From NCBI RefSeq assembly GCF_051842935.1, contig NZ_JBPXRR010000001.1, forward strand, positions 2,976,001-3,040,000: a stretch of DNA of 64,000 nt, written 5' to 3'. The translations under genes were made by a program, and so were the position numbers. Of this stretch, positions 16,305 to 23,635 are shown piece by piece (the first letter of the stretch is position 1; each line of letters begins with the position of its first letter). The notes below the pieces were generated by a model. The model made no database searches, was not told the DNA's origin, and was given only the letters and a program-made list of their open reading frames with translations. The DNA is from Pseudalkalibacillus sp051842935 (GTDB lineage Bacteria; Bacillota; Bacilli; Bacillales; Fictibacillaceae).

Positions 16305-16676
16305 TCACACCTTCAGCATGGCAAACACGATGAGTAACCAGCTGATGATGAATGCGAGTCCCCCGAATGGCGTGATGATGCCAAGCTTCGAAATTCCGCT
16401 GATGCTTAGCACATACAAGCTTCCGGAAAACAGGACGATTCCGATCAGCATGACCCAGCCTGCCCAGGCAATCATACCTGATGCCGGGAACTTATCAGCT
16501 AAGAAAGCGACGACAAATAACCCTAGTGAGTGGAAAATGTGATACTGAACGCCTGTTTTGAATACGTCCAACATCTTTTCCGATAATTTTGATTCCAGAC
16601 CGTGTGCACCGAATGCACCTAGTATGACGGAAAGCCCTGCATTCAAAGCACCTAGAAGAATGAATAGTTTAAACAT
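16305..16676 (-). CDS. ywdK: DUF423 small membrane protein YwdK
   Basis: 123 aa with four hydrophobic segments (about 4-24, 46-60, 66-88, 97-119). DUF423 signature: LGALNAGLSVILGAFGAHGLESKLS at the start, TGVQYHIFHSLGLF in the middle and PFGGLAFIISWLLI at the end. Function unknown; found next to gerQ/cwlJ in bacilli. Ribosome-binding site AAGGAGC before ATG. Confidence 0.9.
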   Translation of the reverse strand: MFKLFILLGALNAGLSVILGAFGAHGLESKLSEKMLDVFKTGVQYHIFHSLGLFVVAFLADKFPASGMIAWAGWVMLIGIVLFSGSLYVLSISGISKLGIITPFGGLAFIISWLLIVFAMLKV

Positions 16677-16760
16677 ATTTAAGCTCCTTACTGCGTTTTA
16701 GCTGTCTAACCTAACTACCATCATCTTAAATCATCGTGAACGCCTCTGCCAACCTTTTCA

Positions 16761-17039
16761 CTAGAGTGCCTCGGAATTGTCATCTTTCAATTTTTCCAAA
16801 AGAGCATGTCCTGCCTCAGATTTCTGGAGCATTTCTACAAACGACGGTAAATCGTCGACCTCATATCGGCGGACAGCCTCCATCACCCGTAATTTGACCT
16901 CCTGCTCGACGTCCTCTTGATATTTCTTTTCGATCGACAGGACGGTGTGTTTGATTTTCGGCTCGAGCCGTTCAAGGATCCTCTCCATCGCTTCCCTATC
17001 GTTTCTTTTTGCTTTTTGGACCTCGTCGTACAAACTCAT
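16761..17039 (-). CDS. rsoA: RsoA, SigO co-factor (region 2-like sigma subunit)
   Basis: 92 aa. In B. subtilis SigO (YvrI) and RsoA (YvrHa) together act as one sigma factor: RsoA contacts the RNA polymerase beta' clamp helices and resembles sigma region 2. Here AKRNDREAMERILERLEPKIKHTVLSIEKKYQEDVEQEVKLRVMEAV has the alternating charged/hydrophobic pattern of a region 2.1-2.2 helix pair. I start at 17039, since GAGAGGA is nine bases upstream; the ATG at 17048 touches that site. It is the last gene of sigO-yvrJ-rsoA and overlaps yvrJ by 44 bases in another frame. Confidence 0.75.
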   Translation of the reverse strand: MSLYDEVQKAKRNDREAMERILERLEPKIKHTVLSIEKKYQEDVEQEVKLRVMEAVRRYEVDDLPSFVEMLQKSEAGHALLEKLKDDNSEAL

Positions 17040-17202
17040 CTTGCTCATTCCTCTCTTCTATATGTTCTCCAATATCTTCAACAGCGCTTTCCAGGCTGAC
17101 AAGTCTTTTTTCTAGTTGAAAGAGTAAGTAGAGTGCGACTACTGAAGGGAAACCGATGTTCGAGATGAGATTGAACCAGCCCACTACGCTACCTTCAAGC
17201 AT
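16996..17202 (-). CDS. yvrJ: YvrJ family small membrane protein
   Basis: 68 aa. One transmembrane segment, FNLISNIGFPSVVALYLLFQL, fits the YvrJ family hallmark (GFP-V-YLL followed by a short coiled coil, EKRLVSLESAVEDIGEHIEE). The tail RNEQDEFVRRGPKSKKKR is basic and lies inside the rsoA overlap, longer than in the usual 50-residue family members. The start at 17202 overlaps the sigO stop (ATGCTTGA) and has GGAG about ten bases before it. In B. subtilis yvrJ belongs to the SigO-controlled locus; its job is unknown. Confidence 0.75.
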   Translation of the reverse strand: MLEGSVVGWFNLISNIGFPSVVALYLLFQLEKRLVSLESAVEDIGEHIEERNEQDEFVRRGPKSKKKR

Positions 17203-17722
17203 GCTTCTCACTCTCCATTCTTTTTTTGATTTCCTCAAGGGCACGTCTATGGGTTTTGGAGATGGATTGCGGGGTCACCCGAAACGATTCCGCGATCCGC
17301 CTCAGTTTCCAGCCTTTTTGATAATGTAGATGGATCACTTTTTGCTGTAAATCCGTCAGTCTTTCAATCGCACTCGCCAAAACCGGGCAACCGAATTCGT
17401 TCTCGATCAAACCTTGTTCCGGCTCGCCTCCGCATACGGCAACGCCTTCTCCTGGCACTTCCTCCAACGGGTGCAATTGATTGCGTCGCAGTTTTCGGAT
17501 CGTATTGATCGATTGGAAATAGATGAATTTCGACATATAGTGGATGAACCTGCATTCAAAACAGAATTGTCGGAAGCGATGATTCAGTTCTTTCAACCGA
17601 CCCGATGTCGGTGACTGAATGAACCGGAGCATTTCTTTCTGGTTTTCATGCTGATCTAAAAATGCAGTCAAGAGATCTTTCTGTCTTTGGAATTCCTGTA
17701 ATATCTGTTTGGCATCTCTCAT
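17195..17722 (-). CDS. sigO: SigO-type RNA polymerase sigma factor (YvrI-like)
   Basis: 175 aa. The C-terminal half is a sigma-70 region 4 helix-turn-helix: LTDLQQKVIHLHYQKGWKLRRIAESFRVTPQSISKTHRRALEEIKK, which reads the -35 element. The N-terminal part is helical and lacks a normal region 2, so a partner (RsoA, encoded downstream) must supply it. Ribosome-binding site AAAGGGAGGG before ATG. First gene of a tight three-gene unit. A LexA-like box is about 60 bases upstream. In B. subtilis the pair drives oxdC-yvrL and itself under acid stress; no oxdC is in this window. Confidence 0.8.
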   Translation of the reverse strand: MRDAKQILQEFQRQKDLLTAFLDQHENQKEMLRFIQSPTSGRLKELNHRFRQFCFECRFIHYMSKFIYFQSINTIRKLRRNQLHPLEEVPGEGVAVCGGEPEQGLIENEFGCPVLASAIERLTDLQQKVIHLHYQKGWKLRRIAESFRVTPQSISKTHRRALEEIKKRMESEKHA

Positions 17723-17782
17723 TTTGCATCCCTCCCTTTATCTATAAAGCAAAATGAAATGGACAAAAAACAAACTAAAAAG

Positions 17783-17796
17783 CGAACGTTTGTTCT
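17783..17796 (-). promoter_or_regulatory. LexA (DinR)-like box upstream of sigO
   Basis: On the minus strand AGAACAAACGTTCG; the Bacillus LexA consensus is CGAACRNRYGTTYG, so only the first base differs. It sits 61-74 bases before the sigO ATG. Confidence 0.55.
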
Positions 17797-17809
17797 TATT
17801 TTTAAGTAT

Positions 17810-17852
17810 AAAAAAGCGAACACCCTTTGACCATGAGGCTTTTAGGGTGTTC
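17810..17852 (-). terminator. Terminator of the MFS transporter gene
   Basis: Stem GAACACCCT/AGGGTGTTC, then CTTTTTT on the minus strand. Confidence 0.85.
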
Positions 17853-17891
17853 TTTGTTCGTGTCCAACGTCCTACTTTTTCCAGCTTTGGA

Positions 17892-19061
17892 TTATGCAGC
17901 CTCTTCCTTAGGCGGACGGATGAAAAAGGCGATCACTAGCAATATCCCGAGGAAAACGATCGGTAGGTTGAAGCCTGCGCTCGAGCCGAACGCTTCGGAT
18001 ACGATACCGACGATCCAACCGGCGAACGCCCCTCCAACACCTGCAGCGACGTACACCAAACCAAGTGCTGAGCCACCTGTTCGGGACATTTTCGTACCGA
18101 TCGCAGTTGCGGTCGGGAACAACACAGAGAAAAACAGTCCAGCCACACCGAATAAGTATACCCATTCGTCAGCGAACACTTTACTCACCGTAACGAAGAG
18201 CAATCCTAGTGCGGAGAAGGAAATCAACAACCACCGTTCTCCTAGTTTACTAATCAGCCATCCGCCACCGAGTCGGCCAACTGTGAAGCTGAGTGAGAAC
18301 ACGGAAATGATGGTGGCAACCATGCTGTTTTTCGCCGCTTCAGATGCTCCACCTAGCGAGAGATCTTTTAAATAGTTCGGGAAAAAGTTCAAGAACGACA
18401 CTTCTGCTGACACGTAAAAGATGAGGAAGACCATGATGAGCAGGAATTGCCCTTGCTTCAGCATCTCTTTAAATGCAGACAGGTCGATTTTGTCGACTTT
18501 TCCTTGTGGCACATTGGAAGCGAAGACATATATGATGAACCCGATCAGCAATATGGCGATCCCAATGTAAAAATATCGCCAGGAAATCTCGTTAGCGAAC
18601 ATCGTTTTCAAAACGATCGGGAAAATGAACATCCCAAAGCCGTAAACCCCCATGGCAACATTGAACATGACACCTTGCTTCTCAGGGTAGACGGCTGGCA
18701 CGATCGCATTGGAAGCGACGGTCATGGCACCAAGGCCAAATCCGACGATCAAATAGAAGCCGAGGAAGAACGCGATGGTTTGCGCAACTCCCGTTCCGAG
18801 CAGCCCAGCACCCATGATGATGCTTCCGATGATCATCATGAGTTTGACGCCTTTTTTATCTGTAAAATAACCGATCAACACACTCGCAAGGACGAATCCC
18901 CATTGGAAGATGAAGACGACGAGACCGAATTGGCTGAGATCAAGTCCAATATCTTTCTCGACTTCGTCCAGGACGATTCCTTTTGTACTCGATAATCCTC
19001 CAAGAAGGAACATTGTAAAAAACATCATGATGAGTGCGGCCATACTTTTCACTTTAACCAT
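17892..19061 (-). CDS. MFS transporter, probably sugar or organic-solute permease
   Basis: 389 aa, twelve hydrophobic segments. Major-facilitator pattern: loop 2-3 GYFTDKKGVKLMMIIG and its mirror after segment 8, GRLGGGWLISKLGERWLL. The N-terminal LLGGLSSTKGIVLDEVEKDIGLDLSQFGLVVFIFQWGF resembles the FucP/glucose-galactose porter-like group, but the substrate is not certain. I start at the ATG at 19061 (GGAGCG ten bases before); a TTG five codons earlier would overlap that site. It is divergent from an alpha-glucosidase gene (133 bases apart), which suggests uptake of an oligosaccharide or its product. Confidence 0.8.
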   Translation of the reverse strand: MVKVKSMAALIMMFFTMFLLGGLSSTKGIVLDEVEKDIGLDLSQFGLVVFIFQWGFVLASVLIGYFTDKKGVKLMMIIGSIIMGAGLLGTGVAQTIAFFLGFYLIVGFGLGAMTVASNAIVPAVYPEKQGVMFNVAMGVYGFGMFIFPIVLKTMFANEISWRYFYIGIAILLIGFIIYVFASNVPQGKVDKIDLSAFKEMLKQGQFLLIMVFLIFYVSAEVSFLNFFPNYLKDLSLGGASEAAKNSMVATIISVFSLSFTVGRLGGGWLISKLGERWLLISFSALGLLFVTVSKVFADEWVYLFGVAGLFFSVLFPTATAIGTKMSRTGGSALGLVYVAAGVGGAFAGWIVGIVSEAFGSSAGFNLPIVFLGILLVIAFFIRPPKEEAA

Positions 19062-19194
19062 AGATATTCGCTCCAATCGAATTCAAACTTTCCATCCCCT
19101 ATTTTTACCCTCAGACTGCGAACTTTACACGTAAGGGAATAGAAAGCATAATGTGACTAAGAATAGTATTCGAACATGAGGAGGCTGACTTGTC

Positions 19195-20832
19195 GTGAAT
19201 AAGAGATGGTGGAAAGAAGCGGTCGTCTATCAAGTGTATTGGCGAAGCTTTTTTGATACAGATGGTGACGGATACGGAGACATCCGTGGCGTGATAGAAA
19301 AGTTGGATTACATCAAGAAGCTAGGTGTCGATGTGATTTGGTTGAACCCAGTCTATGAATCACCGGACAAGGATAACGGTTATGATATCTCGGATTACCA
19401 GTCTGTCATGGATAAGGCCGGCTCGATGGATGATTGGGAAAACCTGTTGAATGAAGTCCACCGGAGAGACATGAAGTTGATCATGGACCTTGTTGTGAAC
19501 CATACGTCCGATCAGCACCCTTGGTTCCAGGAGTCCCGTTCTTCAAAAGAGAATCCGAAGCGTGATTGGTACATATGGAAGGATCCAAGTGCGGAAGGTG
19601 GACCACCGAACAACTGGCGTTCCTATTTCACGCCTTCAACATGGGAATACGATGAAAAAACCGGTCAGTATTACTTCCACTCCTTCGCCGTTGAGCAGCC
19701 GGATCTCAATTGGCGCAATCCTGAAGTGAGAGAAGCCATTTTCGATATGATGAAATTCTGGCTCGATAAAGGCATCGACGGGTTCCGGATGGATGTCATC
19801 AATTTACTTGCCAAATTAGAAGGGTTCCCGGATGCCGAGCAGCCTGAAAAAATTAATTATCTGGGAAATAATCCTGGAATTCATGCGTATCTTCAGGAAA
19901 TGAATGAAAAAGTTCTACGCCATTATGACATCATGACGGTCGGGGAAATTCCTTTTGTCACACCTGAAGATGGCTTGAAATACGTTGGAGAAGATCGTGA
20001 TGAGCTTCATACGCTTTTCCATTTCGAGGTCGCCGACGATATGCCGACATGGGATATGCTTCGTTTCAAGGAGATCCAGAAGACCTGGTACGAAGGCATG
20101 TATGGCAAAGGGTGGAATTCGCAATTCCTAAACAATCATGATCATACCCGTCAGGTTACGCGTTACGGGAATGATGGTGAGTATCGTGAGAAGTCTGCGA
20201 AACTGTTGGCTACCATGATTCACACCCTGCCTGGTACACCTTATATATTCCAGGGTGAAGAGATCGGCATGACGGGTGTGGATTTTGACTCGATTGAGGA
20301 TTACCACGACATTGCGATGAAAAACAAATACGAAGAGGAAGTCGGGAAAGGACGCGATCCTCAGAAAGTGTTGGAGGAATTGAAGCCACTCAGCCGAGAC
20401 AACTCACGTACACCGGTGCAATGGGACAATACAAAGCATGCCGGCTTCACTGATGGAGAACCTTGGATTCCGGTCAATCCGAACTATAAAGAGATCAATG
20501 TGGAACAAGCATTGGAGGACCCAACGTCCATTTTCTATTACTATCAAAAACTCATTTCACTACGAAAAGAGAACGATGTGATGGTATATGGAAATTATGA
20601 AGACCTTTCTGAAGGCGATGAAAGACTTTATATGTATACACGAAGCTTGGACGGAGTGACCTGGTTGGTCGTGCTCAACCATTCAGATGAAGCACATGAT
20701 TTGGAGTTGCCTGAAGAGAGCAAAGGCGCTCAATTAATGATCGGTAACTACGGGGACACGGAAAAAACGGTTAGAGAACTGGAAACCACTCTGCAGCCTC
20801 ATGAAGCTCGCATTTATGAGTATACAAACTAA
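19195..20832 (+). CDS. GH13 alpha-glucosidase / oligo-1,6-glucosidase
   Basis: 545-residue cytoplasmic glycoside hydrolase that releases glucose from short alpha-glucosides (MalL, sucrase-isomaltase-like subfamily GH13_31). GH13 regions: DLVVNHTSDQHPWF (region I), GFRMDVINLL (region II with the nucleophile Asp), VGEIPFV (acid/base Glu) and FLNNHDHTRQVTRYG (region IV with the transition-state Asp). EVADDMPTWD lies between. Start is GTG with GAGGAGG ten bases before it. The residue after the nucleophile is valine-isoleucine (DVI), as in alpha-1,6-active members. Partner of the divergent MFS gene. A branched terminator follows. Confidence 0.93.
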   Translation: MNKRWWKEAVVYQVYWRSFFDTDGDGYGDIRGVIEKLDYIKKLGVDVIWLNPVYESPDKDNGYDISDYQSVMDKAGSMDDWENLLNEVHRRDMKLIMDLVVNHTSDQHPWFQESRSSKENPKRDWYIWKDPSAEGGPPNNWRSYFTPSTWEYDEKTGQYYFHSFAVEQPDLNWRNPEVREAIFDMMKFWLDKGIDGFRMDVINLLAKLEGFPDAEQPEKINYLGNNPGIHAYLQEMNEKVLRHYDIMTVGEIPFVTPEDGLKYVGEDRDELHTLFHFEVADDMPTWDMLRFKEIQKTWYEGMYGKGWNSQFLNNHDHTRQVTRYGNDGEYREKSAKLLATMIHTLPGTPYIFQGEEIGMTGVDFDSIEDYHDIAMKNKYEEEVGKGRDPQKVLEELKPLSRDNSRTPVQWDNTKHAGFTDGEPWIPVNPNYKEINVEQALEDPTSIFYYYQKLISLRKENDVMVYGNYEDLSEGDERLYMYTRSLDGVTWLVVLNHSDEAHDLELPEESKGAQLMIGNYGDTEKTVRELETTLQPHEARIYEYTN

Positions 20833-20850
20833 ATGAAACCAACTTCAATT

Positions 20851-20954
20851 GGGGAGCGACTCTTCCAACTCCATCACACCTCTCCCTCTATCAAGCGGTT
20901 GACTCAGGCCGTTTGATAGAAAGGGGCTGATCGGATTGAGAGTGCTCCCTTTTT
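20851..20954 (+). terminator. Branched (two-stem) terminator after the alpha-glucosidase
   Basis: Outer stem GGGAGC-GACTCT (20852-20863) with AGAGTGCTCCC (20939-20949), one bulged G, followed by TTTTT. Nested inside is a second stem TCTATCAAGCGG/CCGTTTGATAGA (20887-20920). Confidence 0.65.
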
Positions 20955-21022
20955 CCTTATATTCAGGTTGCTCAAATAGGAATGTATCCTCTTTGAACAT
21001 TCATTTTTTCAATATGAAGTTT

Positions 21023-21301
21023 TTAGAAATCAAAGATCGAATCTCCGTTCACGTCATCATCTTCTTCTAAACGCTTAGTGGATAAGTTCTGGACAGGCGC
21101 AGGACTCTGCGGTTTATTTTCGACCGTTCTGTACGTTGACGGCTTTACATCCTTGGCCTCCAATAACAAATCACAATAAGCTTTAATCGCTGTAAGTTCA
21201 TCTCGAACTGAGCTGGAAGATGCATTTACATCCACCTCTTCTTTTATGTTTTCAAGGCGGTCGATCATTTTCTGTACAACAATGCTGGACTTTATACTCA
21301 A
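21023..21301 (-). CDS. ywdI: YwdI family protein (DUF5327-like)
   Basis: 92 aa, soluble. N-terminal helix IVVQKMIDRLENIKEEV followed by VRDELTAIKAYCDLLLEAK is the recognisable YwdI part; the tail is disordered and acidic (RLEEDDDVNGDSIFDF). Start codon TTG, with GAGGGA a few bases before it; an ATG 11 codons in is a fallback. Function unknown. Part of the conserved ywd neighbourhood. Confidence 0.75.
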   Translation of the reverse strand: MSIKSSIVVQKMIDRLENIKEEVDVNASSSSVRDELTAIKAYCDLLLEAKDVKPSTYRTVENKPQSPAPVQNLSTKRLEEDDDVNGDSIFDF

Positions 21302-21453
21302 GAGAATCCCTCTTCCTTTAGAATCATTCTTACCTCATTATAAAGGGACTCCCTGTTAATGAAAAGTTCAGGTGCTTTTCTCGCATGTGTTTCGTGAATT
21401 TCTTAATTGCAATTATATTAATACAAGCTCATCATTCGGTCGTATCGGTGTAG

Positions 21454-21675
21454 TTATGATGTATCCCAAAGCACGTTCGTCTTTAGTCGGTAAATGATCT
21501 TCACGCTGGGATTGAGCATCAGGACTTCCAGAATTCTAAATGGACGTTGAACCGGTCGATTAGGGAAATATGCATTCTGTCGTTTGGATCCGTTCCATTC
21601 ATGGTGCTTGATACGAACAATTTGAATAATAGCCAACCACATCACCATACAATACGTAACCAAATCGCTCATCAT
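21454..21675 (-). CDS. Hypothetical small membrane protein
   Basis: 73 aa, not recognised. One hydrophobic N-terminal helix (DLVTYCMVMWLAIIQIV) followed by a basic soluble part (RIKHHEWNGSKRQNAYFPNRPVQRPFR) ending IIYRLKTNVLWDTS. An AAGGG site sits five bases before tandem ATGs, and a tiny open frame with a much stronger ribosome-binding site lies 33 bases upstream. Composition looks coding, but there is no family evidence. Confidence 0.4.
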   Translation of the reverse strand: MMSDLVTYCMVMWLAIIQIVRIKHHEWNGSKRQNAYFPNRPVQRPFRILEVLMLNPSVKIIYRLKTNVLWDTS

Positions 21676-21707
21676 ATAATACCCTTACCCCTTTCTCCCT
21701 CACAAGA

Positions 21708-21740
21708 TTAGAATTTGATGTATGATGTCCCGAAGCTCAA
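21708..21740 (-). CDS. Possible 10-residue leader peptide
   Basis: A near-perfect ribosome-binding site, AAAAAAGGAGGT, is followed five bases later by TTG (or GTG one codon earlier) and ten sense codons (MSFGTSYIKF) to TAA. It ends 33 bases before the 73-residue frame. No other frame uses this site. Confidence 0.3.
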   Translation of the reverse strand: MSFGTSYIKF

Positions 21741-21975
21741 CACGCACCTCCTTTTTTCGAATCGGAACGTACCAATGTATTCGTCTATGAGTAAAAGTAT
21801 ACGTAAAGCTAGTCTCAATGTTTGTCACAATCTGGGTGAGAAATGGAAGAAATTATCTACAAAAACCTTTCCCATTTTCCACGTCAGGTCAAAGTAATCG
21901 GAAAATCTCTCTGACGAACCAGAAAATGGTATCACATTCACACAAGTTAGCACGTAATATCGGTGACAAAATCCA

Positions 21976-22032
21976 TAAAAAAAGAATTGCCAAGTACAAA
22001 GTGCGTCAAAACGCATGTACTCGACAATTCTT
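21976..22032 (-). terminator. Terminator of the DUF1499 gene
   Basis: Long stem AAGAATTG...CAATTCTT enclosing GTACA-TGCGT/ACGCA-TGTAC pairs, T run on the minus strand. Confidence 0.8.
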
Positions 22033-22044
22033 CACTATGTTCTT

Positions 22045-22407
22045 CTACAAATCATTGATGAATTGCTGCCTGATTTTCTCAATCCGTTTCCGGTTCACGC
22101 CCATGTCAGAGTATCCCATCCGTGATGCTGAGCGGACTTCAATGACCTTTTGTTCCTTATCGAAAAGGAACTCTACATCATCTGTGAAACGGAACAGCTT
22201 CGACTTACATTCCGCCAGGATGTAATCTCCTTCTTCTTCCACAATCTTGGTTCGCTTCATTTTCTTCAATATATTCACCAAGGTTGAAAGTGCATGCTGA
22301 GAGGATCCATTATATGAAATCGGTGAGATATAATGATTGGAACTATCCGTTTGAGACGAAACACAGTTTGGTGAAGACGGGCAGTCTTTCAATCGTCTAT
22401 CTGTCAT
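22045..22407 (-). CDS. DUF1499 domain protein
   Basis: 120 aa cytoplasmic protein. The DUF1499 signature CPSSPNCVSSQ is at residues 9-19. Then follow LVNILKKMKRTKIVEEEGDYILAECKSKLFRFTDDVEFLFD and the end block VIEVRSASRMGYSDMGVNRKRIEKIRQQF, both typical. Function unknown. GGAGGAGAT before ATG. Confidence 0.88.
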   Translation of the reverse strand: MTDRRLKDCPSSPNCVSSQTDSSNHYISPISYNGSSQHALSTLVNILKKMKRTKIVEEEGDYILAECKSKLFRFTDDVEFLFDKEQKVIEVRSASRMGYSDMGVNRKRIEKIRQQFINDL

Positions 22408-22602
22408 ACTTATCTCCTCCTTCTATATTGTCCCCTTACTTCCTTATTCCCCTATTTATCTATAATCATAACTGCTCTCTGATTTTTTGAAAAAGATCCC
22501 GCTTGATCGTGATTCCCCTCACTTGCTCGAAGAAAAGGTTTAGCGATTGCGGATACGTGATATATAGAATACTAGACTTTACAAATATAAGGAGTGAGTG
22601 AA

Positions 22603-22953
22603 ATGGAAAAACCGATTGTACGCGAATATGTCAATGATGAAGAACTGAAGAACGACATCAACGATTTGCAAAATAAAGGTGTGTACAAGGACGATATCTA
22701 TGTCATTTCTCACGACGATGATCGCACGAACCGTGTAGCGGACAGTGCAGATGCAAATACTGTAGGTCTAAAGGAAATGGGTCTTGAAAGTACAGTAGGG
22801 AACATTTTCAATAAAAAAGGCGATGAGCTGAGAGCGAAATTCAAAGAGATGGGATTCTCACAAGAAGAAGCGAACCATTATGAGGACAAGCTGGACCAAG
22901 GACGCATCATCATGATGGTTACCGATAAAGAAAAAGTATCCGATTGGGCGTAA
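22603..22953 (+). CDS. General stress protein 17M family (YflT-like)
   Basis: 116 aa. The YflT/GSP17M domain runs from REYVNDEELKNDINDLQNKGVYKDDIYVISHD to FKEMGFSQEEANHYEDKLDQGRIIMMV; it is found in general stress and heat-induced proteins of bacilli, with unknown biochemistry. I use the ATG at 22603, eight bases after AAGGAG, rather than the GTG three codons before. I found no SigB promoter with correct spacing upstream. Confidence 0.88.
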   Translation: MEKPIVREYVNDEELKNDINDLQNKGVYKDDIYVISHDDDRTNRVADSADANTVGLKEMGLESTVGNIFNKKGDELRAKFKEMGFSQEEANHYEDKLDQGRIIMMVTDKEKVSDWA

Positions 22954-22983
22954 TCGCAAGAGACAAGTCCAGTCGTTAAAATA

Positions 22984-23012
22984 AAACAGACCTTAATGGT
23001 CTGTTTTTTTAT
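22984..23012. terminator. Bidirectional terminator between the stress gene and cheX
   Basis: AAACAGACC/GGTCTGTTT stem with T run on the plus strand and T-rich end on the minus strand. Confidence 0.85.
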
Positions 23013-23040
23013 TGAAGGCTATTATCTTATAGAAATGAAC

Positions 23041-23490
23041 CTATTCAATGATGAAGATGATCGTTAGATCTTCTTCATCAAATTTCATAGGAACAGAGAG
23101 AATCTTTCTAGCTTCCGTTATAGAGACGGATTCGACGACCCTCGGTGTTGTAATATCGATGGTGATGTCCTCAGTTGATAACTGCGTTGCAATGTTACCA
23201 GCCAGAATATTGCCGAGCTCCCCCATGAACGAATCAAGCATCTCACCTTCAAATGGCATACCGAACATTTTGTTTCCACATTCGCCAAATAAGTCTCGGG
23301 ATCCGAGAAACAAGAGCGATCCATTAATTTCTTTTTCCAATCCGATCATAACCCCAGTTTGATGAACATCGACCGACTCTATATCGTTGACCGGTTTCCC
23401 GACTGTAAAATCCATCGGGAGCACCGTTTTCACCACATTGATTGTGCCATTCAATAGAGTTGTAATATGTTCTGTTGCTGCTATCGTCAT
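23041..23490 (-). CDS. cheX: CheX family chemotaxis phosphatase-like protein
   Basis: 149 aa, CheC/CheX/FliY superfamily. CheX dephosphorylates CheY-P. The family motif region is LDSFMGELGNILAGNIATQLS (residues about 84-104): the E..N pair (E90 and N94) matches the catalytic Glu and Asn of CheX. GSLLFLGSRDLFGECGNKMFG precedes it. I start at the ATG at 23490 behind GGGGA; a TTG two codons earlier is weaker. No other chemotaxis gene is near. Confidence 0.85.
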   Translation of the reverse strand: MTIAATEHITTLLNGTINVVKTVLPMDFTVGKPVNDIESVDVHQTGVMIGLEKEINGSLLFLGSRDLFGECGNKMFGMPFEGEMLDSFMGELGNILAGNIATQLSTEDITIDITTPRVVESVSITEARKILSVPMKFDEEDLTIIFIIE

Positions 23491-23601
23491 AACCAATTTC
23501 CCCCACGGACCTTCACATTAATTTCCCTTTATATCGACACTTTAGAATGATTGTGAAGTAGAAATAGGAAAATCGGTATAGAACTTTAGGAATGGTTATA
23601 G

Positions 23602-23632
23602 AAAAAACTACTGAGCCAAGCTCAGTAGTTTC
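23602..23632 (-). terminator. Terminator of the UGA-containing oxidoreductase gene
   Basis: AAACTACTGAGC/GCTCAGTAGTTT stem and T run on the minus strand, directly after the stop codon. Confidence 0.88.
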
Positions 23633-23635
23633 AAT

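Noticed and set aside
18447..18995. 182-residue plus-strand frame
   Set aside because: Antisense shadow of the MFS transporter; composition is that of a complement of membrane codons.
21818..22225. 135-residue plus-strand frame
   Set aside because: Crosses the DUF1499 terminator and its antisense strand; no ribosome-binding site.
22540..22575. SigB promoter for the GSP17M-like gene (GTTTAG ... GGATAC)
   Set aside because: Only seven bases between the two parts; SigB needs 12-14.
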